DNA of 64,000 bases from Alteromonadaceae bacterium BrNp21-10 (GTDB lineage: Bacteria > Pseudomonadota > Gammaproteobacteria > Enterobacterales > Alteromonadaceae): NCBI GenBank assembly GCA_030418115.1, contig JAUHQD010000004.1, forward strand, positions 62,001-126,000. Reading direction: 5' to 3'. The position numbers were made by a program, and so were the translations under genes. This document shows positions 1-8,945 of this stretch, piece after piece (positions within the stretch are counted from its first letter, which is position 1; every line of letters starts with the position of its first letter). The notes beneath the pieces were generated by a model. It saw only the letters and a program-made list of their open reading frames with translations, did no database searches and had not been told where the DNA came from.

Positions 1-386
1 AGCTAAATGCCGATAGTATTGATTACATTAATTTGCACGGCACCGGCACCATTAAAAATGATGAAATGGAAGCAAATGCAGTGCATTCATTACTGCGCAA
101 TGTGCCTTGTAGTTCGACAAAAGGAAAAACAGGGCATACTTTAGGTGCCGCGGGTGCCATAGAGGCAGGAATTTGCTGGCTATTAATGAGTGATCTCAAT
201 CGCCTACACCAATTACCTGCCAATTCGATTACTTACTCATTATCAAGCCACCTTCAGCCCATTAATTTGCTGACGACATCGGCCCCACAAACTCAACCAA
301 TAAACAGCTGTTTATCTAATTCATTCGCTTTTGGTGGCAGTAATGCTTCATTGCTGTTGGTTAGGGATAAATTATGTACAAAATAG
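1..386 (+). CDS. Beta-ketoacyl-ACP synthase, C-terminal part (5' end outside window)
   Basis: The frame is open from the first base and ends in TAG at 384-386, so only the C-terminal thiolase-fold half is present. Both catalytic histidine motifs of a condensing enzyme are visible: NLHGTGT near base 36 and TGHTLGAAGAIEA near base 135; the nucleophile Cys would lie upstream. It ends with the usual FAFGGSNAS glycine-rich stretch. It overlaps the next gene by 13 bp, which suggests translational coupling. With the dehydratase, reductase and second ketosynthase that follow, the order matches the ApeO-P-Q-R end of aryl polyene clusters. The assignment to ApeO rests on that order only. Confidence 0.85.
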   Translation, partial: LNADSIDYINLHGTGTIKNDEMEANAVHSLLRNVPCSSTKGKTGHTLGAAGAIEAGICWLLMSDLNRLHQLPANSITYSLSSHLQPINLLTTSAPQTQPINSCLSNSFAFGGSNASLLLVRDKLCTK

Positions 387-826
387 AACAAGTGTTACCC
401 CACGCAGCGCCAATGATCTTGGTGGATGAGCTCTGTGCCTACGATCAGAATTCAGCGGTTTGTAAAGTCACCATCACAACAGCCAGCGCCTTTTTTGACG
501 AAACGGCGAATGGCGTACCCAGTTATGTGGGTATTGAATACATGGCACAAACCATCGCAGCGTTTGCCGGTGCCCATGAACAGGATGCAGGACATTTAGT
601 ACAAATTGGTTTTTTATTAGGTAGTAGAAAGTACAATAGCCTGACTAGCCATTTTGGCTTAGGATCCACCTTACACATTAGCGTCACTAGACTTTACCAA
701 GAAGACTCTGGGCTGAGTGTTTTTGATTGTAAAATCAAACATCAAGCTTCGCTTTTGGCGAGTGCTAAAGTGAATACCTTTCAACCTGAAAATGCTAATC
801 AATATTTGCGTGAACAAAACCAGTAA
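374..826 (+). CDS. ApeP-like 3-hydroxyacyl-ACP dehydratase (hotdog fold)
   Basis: A 150-residue protein with hotdog-dehydratase features: an N-terminal LPHAAPMILVDEL segment with His10, and Glu55 in the central helix segment VGIEYMAQTIAAFAG. This is the layout of the small dehydratases of aryl polyene and flexirubin pathways, which dehydrate 3-hydroxyacyl-ACP during polyene chain growth in the cytoplasm. The ATG lies inside the end of the upstream ketosynthase gene. A FabG-type reductase starts 14 bp after its stop. The dehydratase class is well supported; specificity for an aryl polyene is inferred from context. Confidence 0.8.
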   Translation: MYKIEQVLPHAAPMILVDELCAYDQNSAVCKVTITTASAFFDETANGVPSYVGIEYMAQTIAAFAGAHEQDAGHLVQIGFLLGSRKYNSLTSHFGLGSTLHISVTRLYQEDSGLSVFDCKIKHQASLLASAKVNTFQPENANQYLREQNQ

Positions 827-840
827 ATAAAGGGAAAAGA

Positions 841-1569
841 ATGAATAACAGACGAGTTTTGGTAACCGGTTCCAGTAAAGGAATTGGCAAAGCAATTGCC
901 TTGGCGCTAGCTAAATCAGGCTTCAATATTACTTTGCATTGCCGTTCTGATATTGAAAGTGCCTATCAAACTCAACAACAAATAGCCGAATTAGGCTCTA
1001 CTCCTGAGATATTACAATTTGATGTGAGTGACAGAGCTGCAGCACAGGCTGTTCTACAACAGGATGTAGACAATAACGGCTGCTTTTATGGCGTGGTGTG
1101 TAATGCTGGGATAACCCGGGATAATGCATTCCCGGCAATGCCTGCTGAAGATTGGGACATGGTCCTTAGAACCAATCTAGACGGCTTTTATAATATTTTA
1201 CAACCGTTAGTAATGCCGATGGTACAAGCTAGAAAAGGCGGCAGAATTATTTCGATAACTTCTGTTTCCGGAATTTTAGGAAATCGCGGTCAAGTTAATT
1301 ACGCGGCTTCAAAGGCCGGATTAATTGGCGCTAGTAAATCAATGGCGTTAGAGCTGGCAAAACGTAAAATCACTGTAAATTGTGTTGCCCCGGGGCTCAT
1401 TGAGACCGATATGGTGAGCGAGCTTCCCACCACCGAATTAGCGAAACTCATTCCCTTACGCCGTATGGGTAGGGTCGAAGAAGTCGCTGCAACTGTGAAT
1501 TTTTTAATGTCTGACGCCGCTGCTTATATCACCAGACAAGTGATCGCTGTTGATGGTGGATTAAGTTAA
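841..1569 (+). CDS. 3-ketoacyl-ACP reductase, FabG-like (ApeQ position)
   Basis: A 242-residue classical short-chain dehydrogenase. The NAD(P)-binding motif TGSSKGIG is at residues 9-16, NAG at 88-90, the catalytic serine region SVSG at 141-144, and YAASK with Tyr154 and Lys158. It ends with the VDGG motif common in FabG proteins. It would reduce 3-ketoacyl-ACP to 3-hydroxyacyl-ACP for the dehydratase encoded just upstream. A purine-rich AAGGGAAAAG stretch precedes the ATG. The stop overlaps the next start by one base (TAATG). A role in housekeeping fatty acid synthesis cannot be excluded by sequence, but the neighbours favour a polyene pathway. Confidence 0.88.
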   Translation: MNNRRVLVTGSSKGIGKAIALALAKSGFNITLHCRSDIESAYQTQQQIAELGSTPEILQFDVSDRAAAQAVLQQDVDNNGCFYGVVCNAGITRDNAFPAMPAEDWDMVLRTNLDGFYNILQPLVMPMVQARKGGRIISITSVSGILGNRGQVNYAASKAGLIGASKSMALELAKRKITVNCVAPGLIETDMVSELPTTELAKLIPLRRMGRVEEVAATVNFLMSDAAAYITRQVIAVDGGLS

Positions 1570-2795
1570 TGAAGCGCGTTGTTATTACGGGAATGGCTAG
1601 CATTACGGCATTGGGAAACGACTGGAAGACCTTTGAAAGTTCATTGAAATTAGAACAAAACGCTACTCGCTATATCAGCGATTGGGAAGATATTGAAGGA
1701 TTAAGTACCCGTCTAGCGGCCCCCGTAGAATTTACTAAACCCGCCCATTTTAGTCGTAAAAAAATCCGTTCCATGGGCAAGGTGTCGTTAATGGCTACCG
1801 CCGCCACCGAAAAGGCCTTAGAAGAATCAGGTTTGCGTGATCATTCTTCCCTTACTAATGGCGAAACGGGTATCTCTTATGGTTCATCTATCGGATCCAC
1901 TGCGCCAATTGTTGCCTTTGGTGAATTGATGAAAAATAAGACCATGAATGGCGTGAGTGCGACGAGTTACATTCAAATGATGGCGCATACTACGGCAGTC
2001 AACCTCGGTGTTTATTTTGCTACCAAAGGCAGAATTATTACTACCAGTTCCGCTTGCACCTCCGGCTCACAAGGTATTGGCTATGCCTATGAAGCCATTA
2101 AGTTTGGCAAACAAAAAGTGATGATTGCTGGGGGGGCTGAAGAATTATGCATATCAGAAGCCGCCGTTTTTGATACTTTGTACGCCACCAGCACCAAAAA
2201 CTCGGCACCAGAATCCACCCCGCGCCCCTTTGATGCCGATAGAGACGGATTAGTGATCGGTGAAGGTGCGGGTACGCTAATTCTGGAAGATCTCGAGCAT
2301 GCGCTAGCTCGAGGAGCGAATATCATCGCAGAAGTGATAGGGTTTGGCACAAATTCAGATGGTCAACATGTTACGCAACCGACGGCTGAAACCATGGCTG
2401 CGGCGATTCAGATAGCCTTAGCTGACGCCCAGCTTGCAGCTGATGATATTGGTTATGTTTGTGCTCATGGTACCGCCACCGAAGTGGGGGATATCGCCGA
2501 ATCTCAAGCAACATTCACCACCTTTAAACGCGCTGTCCCGATCAGTTCCTTGAAGAGTTACCTAGGACATACATTAGGCGCATGCGGTGCCATTGAGGCA
2601 TGGGCAAGCATTAACATGATGTATTCAGGGTGGTTTGCTCCTACCATTAATTTAACGGATATCGACAATCGATGTGCACCGCTTGATTATATCCGTTCAG
2701 GTGGCCGTGAAATCCACACCGATGTGGTGATGAGCAATAACTTTGCCTTTGGTGGCATCAATACATCATTAATATTCAAGCGCTGGCATGATTAA
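1569..2795 (+). CDS. Beta-ketoacyl-ACP synthase II-like (ApeR position)
   Basis: A 408-residue FabF-type condensing enzyme with the full Cys-His-His triad: Cys163 in SSACTSGSQG, His300 in CAHGTATE and His334 in YLGHTLGACGAIEA. It performs decarboxylative condensation with malonyl-ACP. It is the second ketosynthase of the cluster, and its intact triad marks it as catalytically competent rather than a chain-length-factor partner. It starts on the last base of the upstream reductase stop and overlaps the next gene by 8 bp (ATGATTAA), so the genes are probably one transcript. Confidence 0.88.
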   Translation: MKRVVITGMASITALGNDWKTFESSLKLEQNATRYISDWEDIEGLSTRLAAPVEFTKPAHFSRKKIRSMGKVSLMATAATEKALEESGLRDHSSLTNGETGISYGSSIGSTAPIVAFGELMKNKTMNGVSATSYIQMMAHTTAVNLGVYFATKGRIITTSSACTSGSQGIGYAYEAIKFGKQKVMIAGGAEELCISEAAVFDTLYATSTKNSAPESTPRPFDADRDGLVIGEGAGTLILEDLEHALARGANIIAEVIGFGTNSDGQHVTQPTAETMAAAIQIALADAQLAADDIGYVCAHGTATEVGDIAESQATFTTFKRAVPISSLKSYLGHTLGACGAIEAWASINMMYSGWFAPTINLTDIDNRCAPLDYIRSGGREIHTDVVMSNNFAFGGINTSLIFKRWHD

Positions 2796-3594
2796 TCCAT
2801 TACGTATATTCAGTAAATTTGGCGTATTGTGTTTATTACTTACCATAAACAGTCACGCTGCCGAGAGCTATCAATTGGAAATTGGTGCTGGCATAGTTGC
2901 GGGGCAATTACCCACCTATCCGGGCTCACCAGACAATCATCAGTTTTTGTTACCTTTTCCTTATATTTATTACCAAGATGATTCATTAACCATTGATAGA
3001 CAGGTGATTAACGATAAGCTTTTCAGTATACATAACGTCACTCTGTCGATATCCGCCGCCGGATCAATCCCCGTTGACAGTAAAAATAGTCGTCTTCGCA
3101 AAGATATGCCTGACATTGGTTGGATTGGAGAACTAGGCCCTGCTTTAACTTATAAACTCAATAAAAGCTCGAAACTAGCTTGGCAGATACACAAGGCATC
3201 TTCCTGGCAGCATGGGAAATATGTAAATGCGGGATGGCGCAGTAACCTTGCATTTACATGGCGAAAAGAGGTTGATTCACTAGTTAACATAGGGGATCTC
3301 ACTATTAATTCAGAAGTGAGTTTTCATTTCGCTGATAGTAAATACCATCATATTTTTTATGGGATCGATCCACAATATGTTACTGCAGAACGACAAAAAC
3401 ACATTGCCGTCAATGGTCTAACAAATATTCAATTTTCGTTAGGCGCGACTTGGCGCTACAATAACTTGTGGTTAGGCATGTATGCTAAACACATCAGTTT
3501 AACAGGTGCCGCTAATAGTGATAGCCCATTGCTAACAGAAGAGCGCCAGACCAGTATTGGCCTCGCCATAGCGTGGATTTTTATAGATAAATAA
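2788..3594 (+). CDS. MipA/OmpV family outer-membrane protein
   Basis: A 268-residue protein with a cleavable signal peptide (about residues 1-24, ending SHAAES) followed by alternating aromatic/hydrophobic beta-strand patterns and a C-terminus rich in aromatic and hydrophobic residues (IGLAIAWIF). The early GAGIVAGQLPTYPGS segment and the LPFPYIYYQDD motif are typical of MipA/OmpV scaffolding or porin-like proteins. It should sit in the outer membrane as a small beta barrel. Its start overlaps the ketosynthase stop, so it is probably co-transcribed with the polyene genes, which would fit an outer-membrane product. The substrate or partner is unknown. Confidence 0.75.
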   Translation: MINPLRIFSKFGVLCLLLTINSHAAESYQLEIGAGIVAGQLPTYPGSPDNHQFLLPFPYIYYQDDSLTIDRQVINDKLFSIHNVTLSISAAGSIPVDSKNSRLRKDMPDIGWIGELGPALTYKLNKSSKLAWQIHKASSWQHGKYVNAGWRSNLAFTWRKEVDSLVNIGDLTINSEVSFHFADSKYHHIFYGIDPQYVTAERQKHIAVNGLTNIQFSLGATWRYNNLWLGMYAKHISLTGAANSDSPLLTEERQTSIGLAIAWIFIDK

Positions 3595-3607
3595 AAAGGA
3601 TAAAGGA

Positions 3608-4045
3608 ATGAAAAAGTCAGTTTTAGTGGTTGTAACCACATGCTTATTACTCACAACCAATGCGATTGCCCGTGACGACAGAGTTAAATTTGAATTCGAA
3701 CAACTTTTACAATCAGAAAAAGCCAAACAAGCACTACTCGACATTCCCGTATTCTTTGCCGGCCAAAATCATCCAGCCCCGTTAAAAACATGGGGAGAAG
3801 TCAGTACGAGTCGTAAGACCAATGCCTTCGGTAAATCAGATCAAGAAGCGTGTGAATGGGTATTATTGTCAGCCTTGAAAGTACTACAAGAGCGCGCTAG
3901 AAAAGAAGGCATGAATGCGGTTATCAACATCAAATCCAACTATAAGCATCAAGAATTCGTAAGTAGTACTGAATTTGAATGCGGTGCAGGCACGTTAATG
4001 GCCGGCGTTGCCCTAACGGGTGATATTGTAAAACTGCCCGAATAA
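3608..4045 (+). CDS. Small secreted protein of the RcsF/YbjQ-like type, function unknown
   Basis: A 145-residue protein with a signal peptide (residues 1-22, cleavage after AIA). The mature part has two cysteines, in EACEW and FECGAG, which could form a disulfide, and the segment LLSALKVLQERARKEGMNAVINIKS followed by beta strands. This helix-then-strand pattern (helix, GMNAVIN, alternating strand) resembles the small alpha/beta fold seen in RcsF and YbjQ-type proteins. It starts 13 bp after the porin-like gene and a long inverted repeat follows it, so it is likely the last gene of this transcript. The fold is a guess from pattern; no function is claimed. Confidence 0.6.
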   Translation: MKKSVLVVVTTCLLLTTNAIARDDRVKFEFEQLLQSEKAKQALLDIPVFFAGQNHPAPLKTWGEVSTSRKTNAFGKSDQEACEWVLLSALKVLQERARKEGMNAVINIKSNYKHQEFVSSTEFECGAGTLMAGVALTGDIVKLPE

Positions 4046-4080
4046 TTCCCTTCATATTATTCGTTTAAATATCGTAATCT

Positions 4081-4126
4081 AAGGCTATTACTCAGCTCTC
4101 AAACTGTAGGATTGAGTAATAGCCTT
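4081..4126 (+). terminator. 14-bp perfect inverted repeat, probable transcription terminator
   Basis: Bases 4081-4094 (AAGGCTATTACTCA) are exactly complementary to 4113-4126, with an 18-nt loop. The T-run after it is short (TTTC), so it may be a weak intrinsic terminator or a 3'-end stabilising hairpin. It lies 36 bp after the last gene of the polyene/porin run. Confidence 0.55.
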
Positions 4127-4302
4127 TCAGCTAACCTAATCGCTTGCGTTCCACAAATACCATGATTGATTTAAACATTTCCCTCACTAGCTTTAATCAT
4201 CTGTAATTTTTCTATAGTAAAAAACAAAAATCTCATGCTAAAGTCGAACAATAAATGTTCGTTATTGGTCATGATAAAAATATCTTGGGATAAGGTAAGC
4301 AA

Positions 4303-5835
4303 ATGGATAAAGCTAAAAAAAGCAATTGGAATTTTACCGTTACCGCCAAATCTCTAGAAACAGTTATTTCATCTCTAATTGCAAAATCCCTTATTTATTC
4401 ATTTGAAAGAAAACTGTTAACCCAGTTGCTTGAAAAAGGCATGTCAGTTACTCCTCCCCCTCCAATCCAGGTGCTAACAGGTCTACATAAAGACATTGTA
4501 CTATTGGCTCCAAGCCAATTGGGAGGCGATTATAAATTATCGTTGGTTCAAAATGACAATAAGCTGGATGTTGTGACCCAGTTGACATCAAGAGGCAACT
4601 TATTAGCGGAAGTTCACAAGTGTATTGAACAAAATGAAGAAAAAAATATCATTGCATTTTTCATCATTGAGCTTAATGATTTTGCTCGCATTAATGATGT
4701 GTGGGAACATAAAACTGGTGATTTATTGCTCTACCTTCTCGCTCGTCGACTTGAAAAGTTTGCCGGTTATTCATTCAAACTAGGACGCTTATTAGGGGAT
4801 GAATTCGGACTGCTCGTCACCAAACTCAATAATATTGAAAATATTTGGCCCATATCAGCATGGATTGAATCACAGTTTGACGAACCTTTTGACATCAAAG
4901 ACAACCAAATATATTTATCTCCCAAAATTGGCATCTCGGCGATACCACATACCGCGACCGACCAAGCGAGTTTAGTAAAAACAGCTTATATCGCCTTAAA
5001 TGATGCTGAAAATAGTCCCGTTAAAAATAGTGCCTTTTATGAACCTCGCTTTGCGGAAAATTTAAAGCAAAATCTTATTATTGAATCCGAACTAAATAGT
5101 GCATTACAACATAGCCAAGAGTTAGAAATATTTTACCAACCCAAACAAGCATTAAAAAATAATGAGATTAAAGGTGTAGAAGCTTTAATTCGGTGGCGTC
5201 ACCCAGAGAAAGGCTTAATATCCCCGGGTGAATTTATACCCGTAGCAGAGCAGAGTGACTTAATCTGTGACATAACAGATTTCGTTGTTGATCAAGTGTG
5301 TAAAGACTTGCCTCGTTTTCGAGCATCCGGGTATCAAGATAAAATTTCAATAAATATCTCGGCTCGCGACTTTATTCGTCCTCAATTTGTCACTCAAGTT
5401 AGTCATATTCTCGCCAAAAATAACATTGAACCAAAAGATATCGAACTAGAAATTACCGAGGGTGCTTTTATTAGCGACTTTCATCACTGCTGCTTAGTAT
5501 TAAATGCTCTAAGAGATTTGGGGTTTGAAATTTCCATTGATGACTTTGGAACGGGATATAGTTCGCTAAGTTATTTACGTAAATTGCCTATAGATGTATT
5601 AAAAGTCGATATGAGCTTCGTCAAAGATATAGAAAAATCAGACGTAGTGAGAAAAATATTTATTGCTTTAATCATGATTGCTGATGCTCTCAATTTAAAA
5701 GTGGTTGCAGAAGGTGTTGATAATCCTGAACAAAAATCTGTATTAACCGAAATAGGCTGCGACTTAATCCAAGGTTATCTGCTATCCAAACCACTTCCTC
5801 TTAAGGAGTTTTGCCAGACCTTTTTCAAAAATTAG
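4303..5835 (+). CDS. GGDEF-EAL protein; degenerate cyclase domain, intact c-di-GMP phosphodiesterase domain
   Basis: A 510-residue cytoplasmic protein without obvious membrane segments. A GGDEF-like domain spans about residues 100-250, but its signature reads LLGDEF (near residue 166) instead of GGDEF, so cyclase activity is doubtful. The EAL domain (about 265-505) has its key motifs: EALIRW near 292, NISARDF, EITEG, DDFGTGYSS near 412, KVD and AEGVD. It should hydrolyse c-di-GMP, perhaps with the upstream domain acting as a GTP sensor, as in other degenerate tandem proteins. It starts 257 bp after the previous gene and is not tightly linked to the exported-protein block that follows 182 bp downstream. 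Confidence 0.85.
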   Translation: MDKAKKSNWNFTVTAKSLETVISSLIAKSLIYSFERKLLTQLLEKGMSVTPPPPIQVLTGLHKDIVLLAPSQLGGDYKLSLVQNDNKLDVVTQLTSRGNLLAEVHKCIEQNEEKNIIAFFIIELNDFARINDVWEHKTGDLLLYLLARRLEKFAGYSFKLGRLLGDEFGLLVTKLNNIENIWPISAWIESQFDEPFDIKDNQIYLSPKIGISAIPHTATDQASLVKTAYIALNDAENSPVKNSAFYEPRFAENLKQNLIIESELNSALQHSQELEIFYQPKQALKNNEIKGVEALIRWRHPEKGLISPGEFIPVAEQSDLICDITDFVVDQVCKDLPRFRASGYQDKISINISARDFIRPQFVTQVSHILAKNNIEPKDIELEITEGAFISDFHHCCLVLNALRDLGFEISIDDFGTGYSSLSYLRKLPIDVLKVDMSFVKDIEKSDVVRKIFIALIMIADALNLKVVAEGVDNPEQKSVLTEIGCDLIQGYLLSKPLPLKEFCQTFFKN

Positions 5836-6017
5836 TGAATATTGAAAGGTATCTTTATATAAAACAATTAGCTTAAATATATCGCTCACACAACGCCTTT
5901 CAATCCTTAACCATCATTATAAATTGATCAAATTACAGCCATCTTGTTCAAAATTTAACTTGTTTATCAATAATTCTGCGTGCTAAATTAACTATACGCA
6001 TACAGGGTTTTACATTT

Positions 6018-6902
6018 GTGCTTGTCATAAAAAGTATCAATGTAGTATGCATACTCAGTTTACCAAGCCAATACGCTTTGGTTAATTTGTTAATTAATAC
6101 AGGATGTAGCCGGATGGCGATTGTTAATGACAGCGAAAGTCGCTCTTCACCTTATTATCGAGCTCTTATGGGCACCGCCTTGGCAATGATTTCCTTTGGT
6201 CAGTTTAACGATACCAAAGAATTGTTGAGCGGTATTTATCAAGATATTACCACCCACTTCACTCATCAGATTCAGTATGATCAATTAGGTCATCTGACCA
6301 TTGGTAGAACTATTAGTTATGTAGAAGGCTTCTTCGGTCCCCCCGAAGTTATTAAAATATCTAAACAACTGCCAGAAGTGCAATTTCAGTATTACAACAT
6401 CGACAAAGCCGTTATTACGATAATGAATCACAATGGTCGTGTTGGTGGATTTGTCGTCATACCCATTGCCAATGATTTTGACCCGCTCATGCCTTATGTA
6501 GGCAAAAAATTACATCAAACTCTGCTTGCTAATCAAGAGTATTCGGAGCCCGAATATTATTTTGATTCTTATAATCTTACTTATTTTGCCGGCACTCAAA
6601 ATCTGGGTAAACCATATATGTTTTTACAATGGGTAACCGGATTCGTTGAATATGGCGGCTTACAACGCTCGCTCAATACAAATACCTTAGATCAACAAAT
6701 CAGTATCCGTAATATTGCTAAGGTAAATGAATTATTTATCGCTGACCAACAACAAGAAGTAGCTAATACAATATTAGACTTACAGCAATCCGAAATCGCC
6801 AATTTCTACGCTTACACTGAACTAGATTCGGCTCTAGTGGCAGAGTCATTGCTAACTCGTTTTGAATTTAATACCTATTTTGGGGCACATGATGGCGATT
6901 AA
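6018..6902 (+). CDS. Unrecognised protein, first gene of the CsgG/LPP20-like block
   Basis: I do not recognise this 294-residue protein. The GTG start at 6018 gives a hydrophobic N-terminus (MLVIKSINVVCILSLPS) that could be a signal sequence; a second candidate start is ATG 6114. The segment INTGC near residue 30 is not a good lipobox. The middle part has a GRTISYVEGFFGPPEV segment, then YYNIDKAVITIMNHNGRVGGFVV, an aromatic strand pattern ending in a valine-rich strand. The end overlaps the next gene by 14 bp, so it belongs to the same transcript. AT-rich upstream DNA carries no clear Shine-Dalgarno site, which leaves the start uncertain. Confidence 0.6.
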   Translation: MLVIKSINVVCILSLPSQYALVNLLINTGCSRMAIVNDSESRSSPYYRALMGTALAMISFGQFNDTKELLSGIYQDITTHFTHQIQYDQLGHLTIGRTISYVEGFFGPPEVIKISKQLPEVQFQYYNIDKAVITIMNHNGRVGGFVVIPIANDFDPLMPYVGKKLHQTLLANQEYSEPEYYFDSYNLTYFAGTQNLGKPYMFLQWVTGFVEYGGLQRSLNTNTLDQQISIRNIAKVNELFIADQQQEVANTILDLQQSEIANFYAYTELDSALVAESLLTRFEFNTYFGAHDGD

Positions 6903-7845
6903 TATCAGACGACTTTTCTTATTCTTTTTAGTACCCGCGTTTTGCGCTCATGCAAACTTACCTGCTTGGATACAAACGCCACCGACCAGTGATACAGAGC
7001 TATTTGCGATTGGAGAGGGTAACAACAAAGAACAAGCCAAAGATGTCGCCCTTAAAAATATATTAGGGCAACTTCGTACCCGACTAAATGCTCGTTTTGA
7101 ACAAAAGCAACTTATGGTCAATGACAGGTTTGATGAAACAATAAAACAAACGATCAATTCTTCCATCGAAGAATTACCTATTAGCCAGTATAAGGAGCTG
7201 AAAAACCATCAAGAAAATGGTGTTTTTTACAATCTTATTTCGGTCACCAAAAAACAACTCGCTAGTACTTTTACTTCGGAAATAAAGAGTAAATTGCATC
7301 AGGCAAAACAAGTTATCAATACTCGCAAAACCGGTGGCTCAGAATTAGAGTGGTGGTTTGTTAATAAAGATCAATTATTGGCAACCCACACCACTAATTT
7401 AAGGCTATTAGATATACTAGCGCAATTAGATCACCCATCTAACCAATTAAGCACGGAACTCTCAGCGTTCGAAAAGCAACTCGTCACTCTACAAAATAGC
7501 AATTGCCTTTATGTGAAGCCCCATAAAAAACTAGCCGACATTCAATTCTCTTTGCGCGAACAGATCGTAGCACTAGGACTTCCTGCAGATAACGAGAATT
7601 GCAGATACAGCATTTCAACAAAAGACGATGCAGAAGTAAGGCTTTTATTTGGCAAGCATACCGCTTCTGTCAAGCTTAATTTAACACTTTTTAATCAACA
7701 ACGTTCGTTAGCCAGTGAGCAGCTCTTTGAAACGGGTACATCAATGAGCAGTGCTGAATTTGCCACAAAGGGAGCATATCAACGCCTCGTCAACACGATA
7801 CGGTCTGATAATGGCGCCATTATTTCTAAACTATTAACTAATTAA
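6889..7845 (+). CDS. LPP20/FlgP-like exported protein
   Basis: The best start is ATG 6889 (or ATG 6892), which gives a clean signal peptide, MAINIRRLFLFFLVPAFCAHA, followed by LPAWIQTPP. The motif PAWIQTPP, then an FAIGEG strand and a helix beginning NKEQAKDVALKNILGQL, is the pattern of LPP20-domain proteins such as FlgP-like lipoproteins, though no lipobox Cys is present. The protein is about 318 residues; the C-terminal half from about residue 110 is not recognised. It overlaps the gene before it and lies 17 bp from the CsgG/FlgT-like lipoprotein gene. A periplasmic or envelope-bound scaffold role is likely. Confidence 0.65.
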   Translation: MMAINIRRLFLFFLVPAFCAHANLPAWIQTPPTSDTELFAIGEGNNKEQAKDVALKNILGQLRTRLNARFEQKQLMVNDRFDETIKQTINSSIEELPISQYKELKNHQENGVFYNLISVTKKQLASTFTSEIKSKLHQAKQVINTRKTGGSELEWWFVNKDQLLATHTTNLRLLDILAQLDHPSNQLSTELSAFEKQLVTLQNSNCLYVKPHKKLADIQFSLREQIVALGLPADNENCRYSISTKDDAEVRLLFGKHTASVKLNLTLFNQQRSLASEQLFETGTSMSSAEFATKGAYQRLVNTIRSDNGAIISKLLTN

Positions 7846-7862
7846 AAAACAAAGGAAACAAC

Positions 7863-8909
7863 ATGTTAGTCAGAAATTTTAAACCAATAACACTGAGTGC
7901 TTTGGTTATGCTGGCCACCACAGGCTGCGTCAGTACAACTAAGGTAGAAAACCCCGTCGATATCATCAGCAATGATAACTACATAGTTCAATTGCAGGAT
8001 ACTGAGATCATGCCCAGTAAATCTGAGCTCCAGGGTAATCGCAGTCGAGTAGTGGTATTGCCGGTGCGCAATAACACTAAAGAAACATTTGAATCAGGAG
8101 CTATTAGAGAAATGTCATCTCTCATTGAAAATAGCTTATTAGGTGCAGGAGTAGAGATTGTTGACCGCGCATTAGCGTCATCATTAGGTGATGAAATTGT
8201 TGCTTATGAAGCGACCGGTAAATTTTCTGGCGGCGGCGTTACTGTCGCAGATATTGCTATATTACCTTCAATACATAATGTAAATGTTTCTAGCTCTTTC
8301 ACCCCTAAAAGCACTTACACTAAAGATGGAAAAACAAAAACCATCCCATCATCTTGTTCATTTAAAGGTGATATTAGCGGTAACGTCAAAATCTACCAAT
8401 TGCCCGAACTTTCGGTTATTGATGGACATGCTATCAACGGCAGTTATTCGAATTCGGACATTTCAAACGATAGTCGATGCCAATTTAGTAAGGAATATGC
8501 TGCCACATTAGCATCCAAAGCCACTGCTGAAGGAGTTGGGGATGTCATTAATAAAGTCAAAAACCACTTTAGACAAAAGGGCTATGTTGTTGAGTACCGT
8601 AAACGTGATGATGACCATTTAGTGCAAATCAGTATTGGTTCAGAGAGAGGCCTTAAAGTAGGCCAAAAAATTCAATTTACACGTACCTTAAAGCGTACCA
8701 ACAGACTGACTAATGAAACAACCATTTCGGTAATTCCTTACGATTTTGAAGGCACAGTGTCAGAGTTATTAGAGCCGACCAATGCTTGGATTATTGTTGA
8801 TGAAAAAGCACAAGGTCAGTTGAAGTTTGGTGATGGGGCCCGTCAATTCTTTAGAGATGCAACAATTTTAGAAGCCGCCGGTGGGTTTGTTGGCAACTTA
8901 GTAAACTAA
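7863..8909 (+). CDS. CsgG/FlgT-like outer-membrane lipoprotein
   Basis: A 348-residue lipoprotein: the lipobox LATTGC puts the lipidated Cys at residue 22, and Val follows, so the outer membrane is the expected site. Residues about 60-130 (SRVVVLPVRNNTKE, then EMSSLIENSLLGAGVEIVDR) carry the strand-helix-strand pattern of CsgG/TolB-N-like domains. The C-terminal third (VQISIGSERGLKVGQKIQF, then EGTVSELLEPTNAWIIVDE) resembles the C-terminal domain of FlgT. Four cysteine/strand segments around residues 165-210 may form disulfides. It is the core of the envelope block. It might form a ring or pore-like assembly, by analogy only; a flagellar role is not supported, as no flagellar genes are nearby. 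Confidence 0.6.
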   Translation: MLVRNFKPITLSALVMLATTGCVSTTKVENPVDIISNDNYIVQLQDTEIMPSKSELQGNRSRVVVLPVRNNTKETFESGAIREMSSLIENSLLGAGVEIVDRALASSLGDEIVAYEATGKFSGGGVTVADIAILPSIHNVNVSSSFTPKSTYTKDGKTKTIPSSCSFKGDISGNVKIYQLPELSVIDGHAINGSYSNSDISNDSRCQFSKEYAATLASKATAEGVGDVINKVKNHFRQKGYVVEYRKRDDDHLVQISIGSERGLKVGQKIQFTRTLKRTNRLTNETTISVIPYDFEGTVSELLEPTNAWIIVDEKAQGQLKFGDGARQFFRDATILEAAGGFVGNLVN

Positions 8910-8945
8910 TCCCATATTTACAATATTATTGACATGGAGTTTTTG

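Noticed and set aside
5841-5904. ATTGAAAGG/CCTTTCAAT inverted repeat after the GGDEF-EAL gene
   Set aside because: The arms are 46 bp apart with no T-run, so a terminator is unlikely; 9-bp arms can occur by chance in AT-rich DNA.
8284-8511. 75-codon plus-strand frame inside the CsgG/FlgT-like gene
   Set aside because: Different frame from a conserved lipoprotein gene, with no ribosome site.
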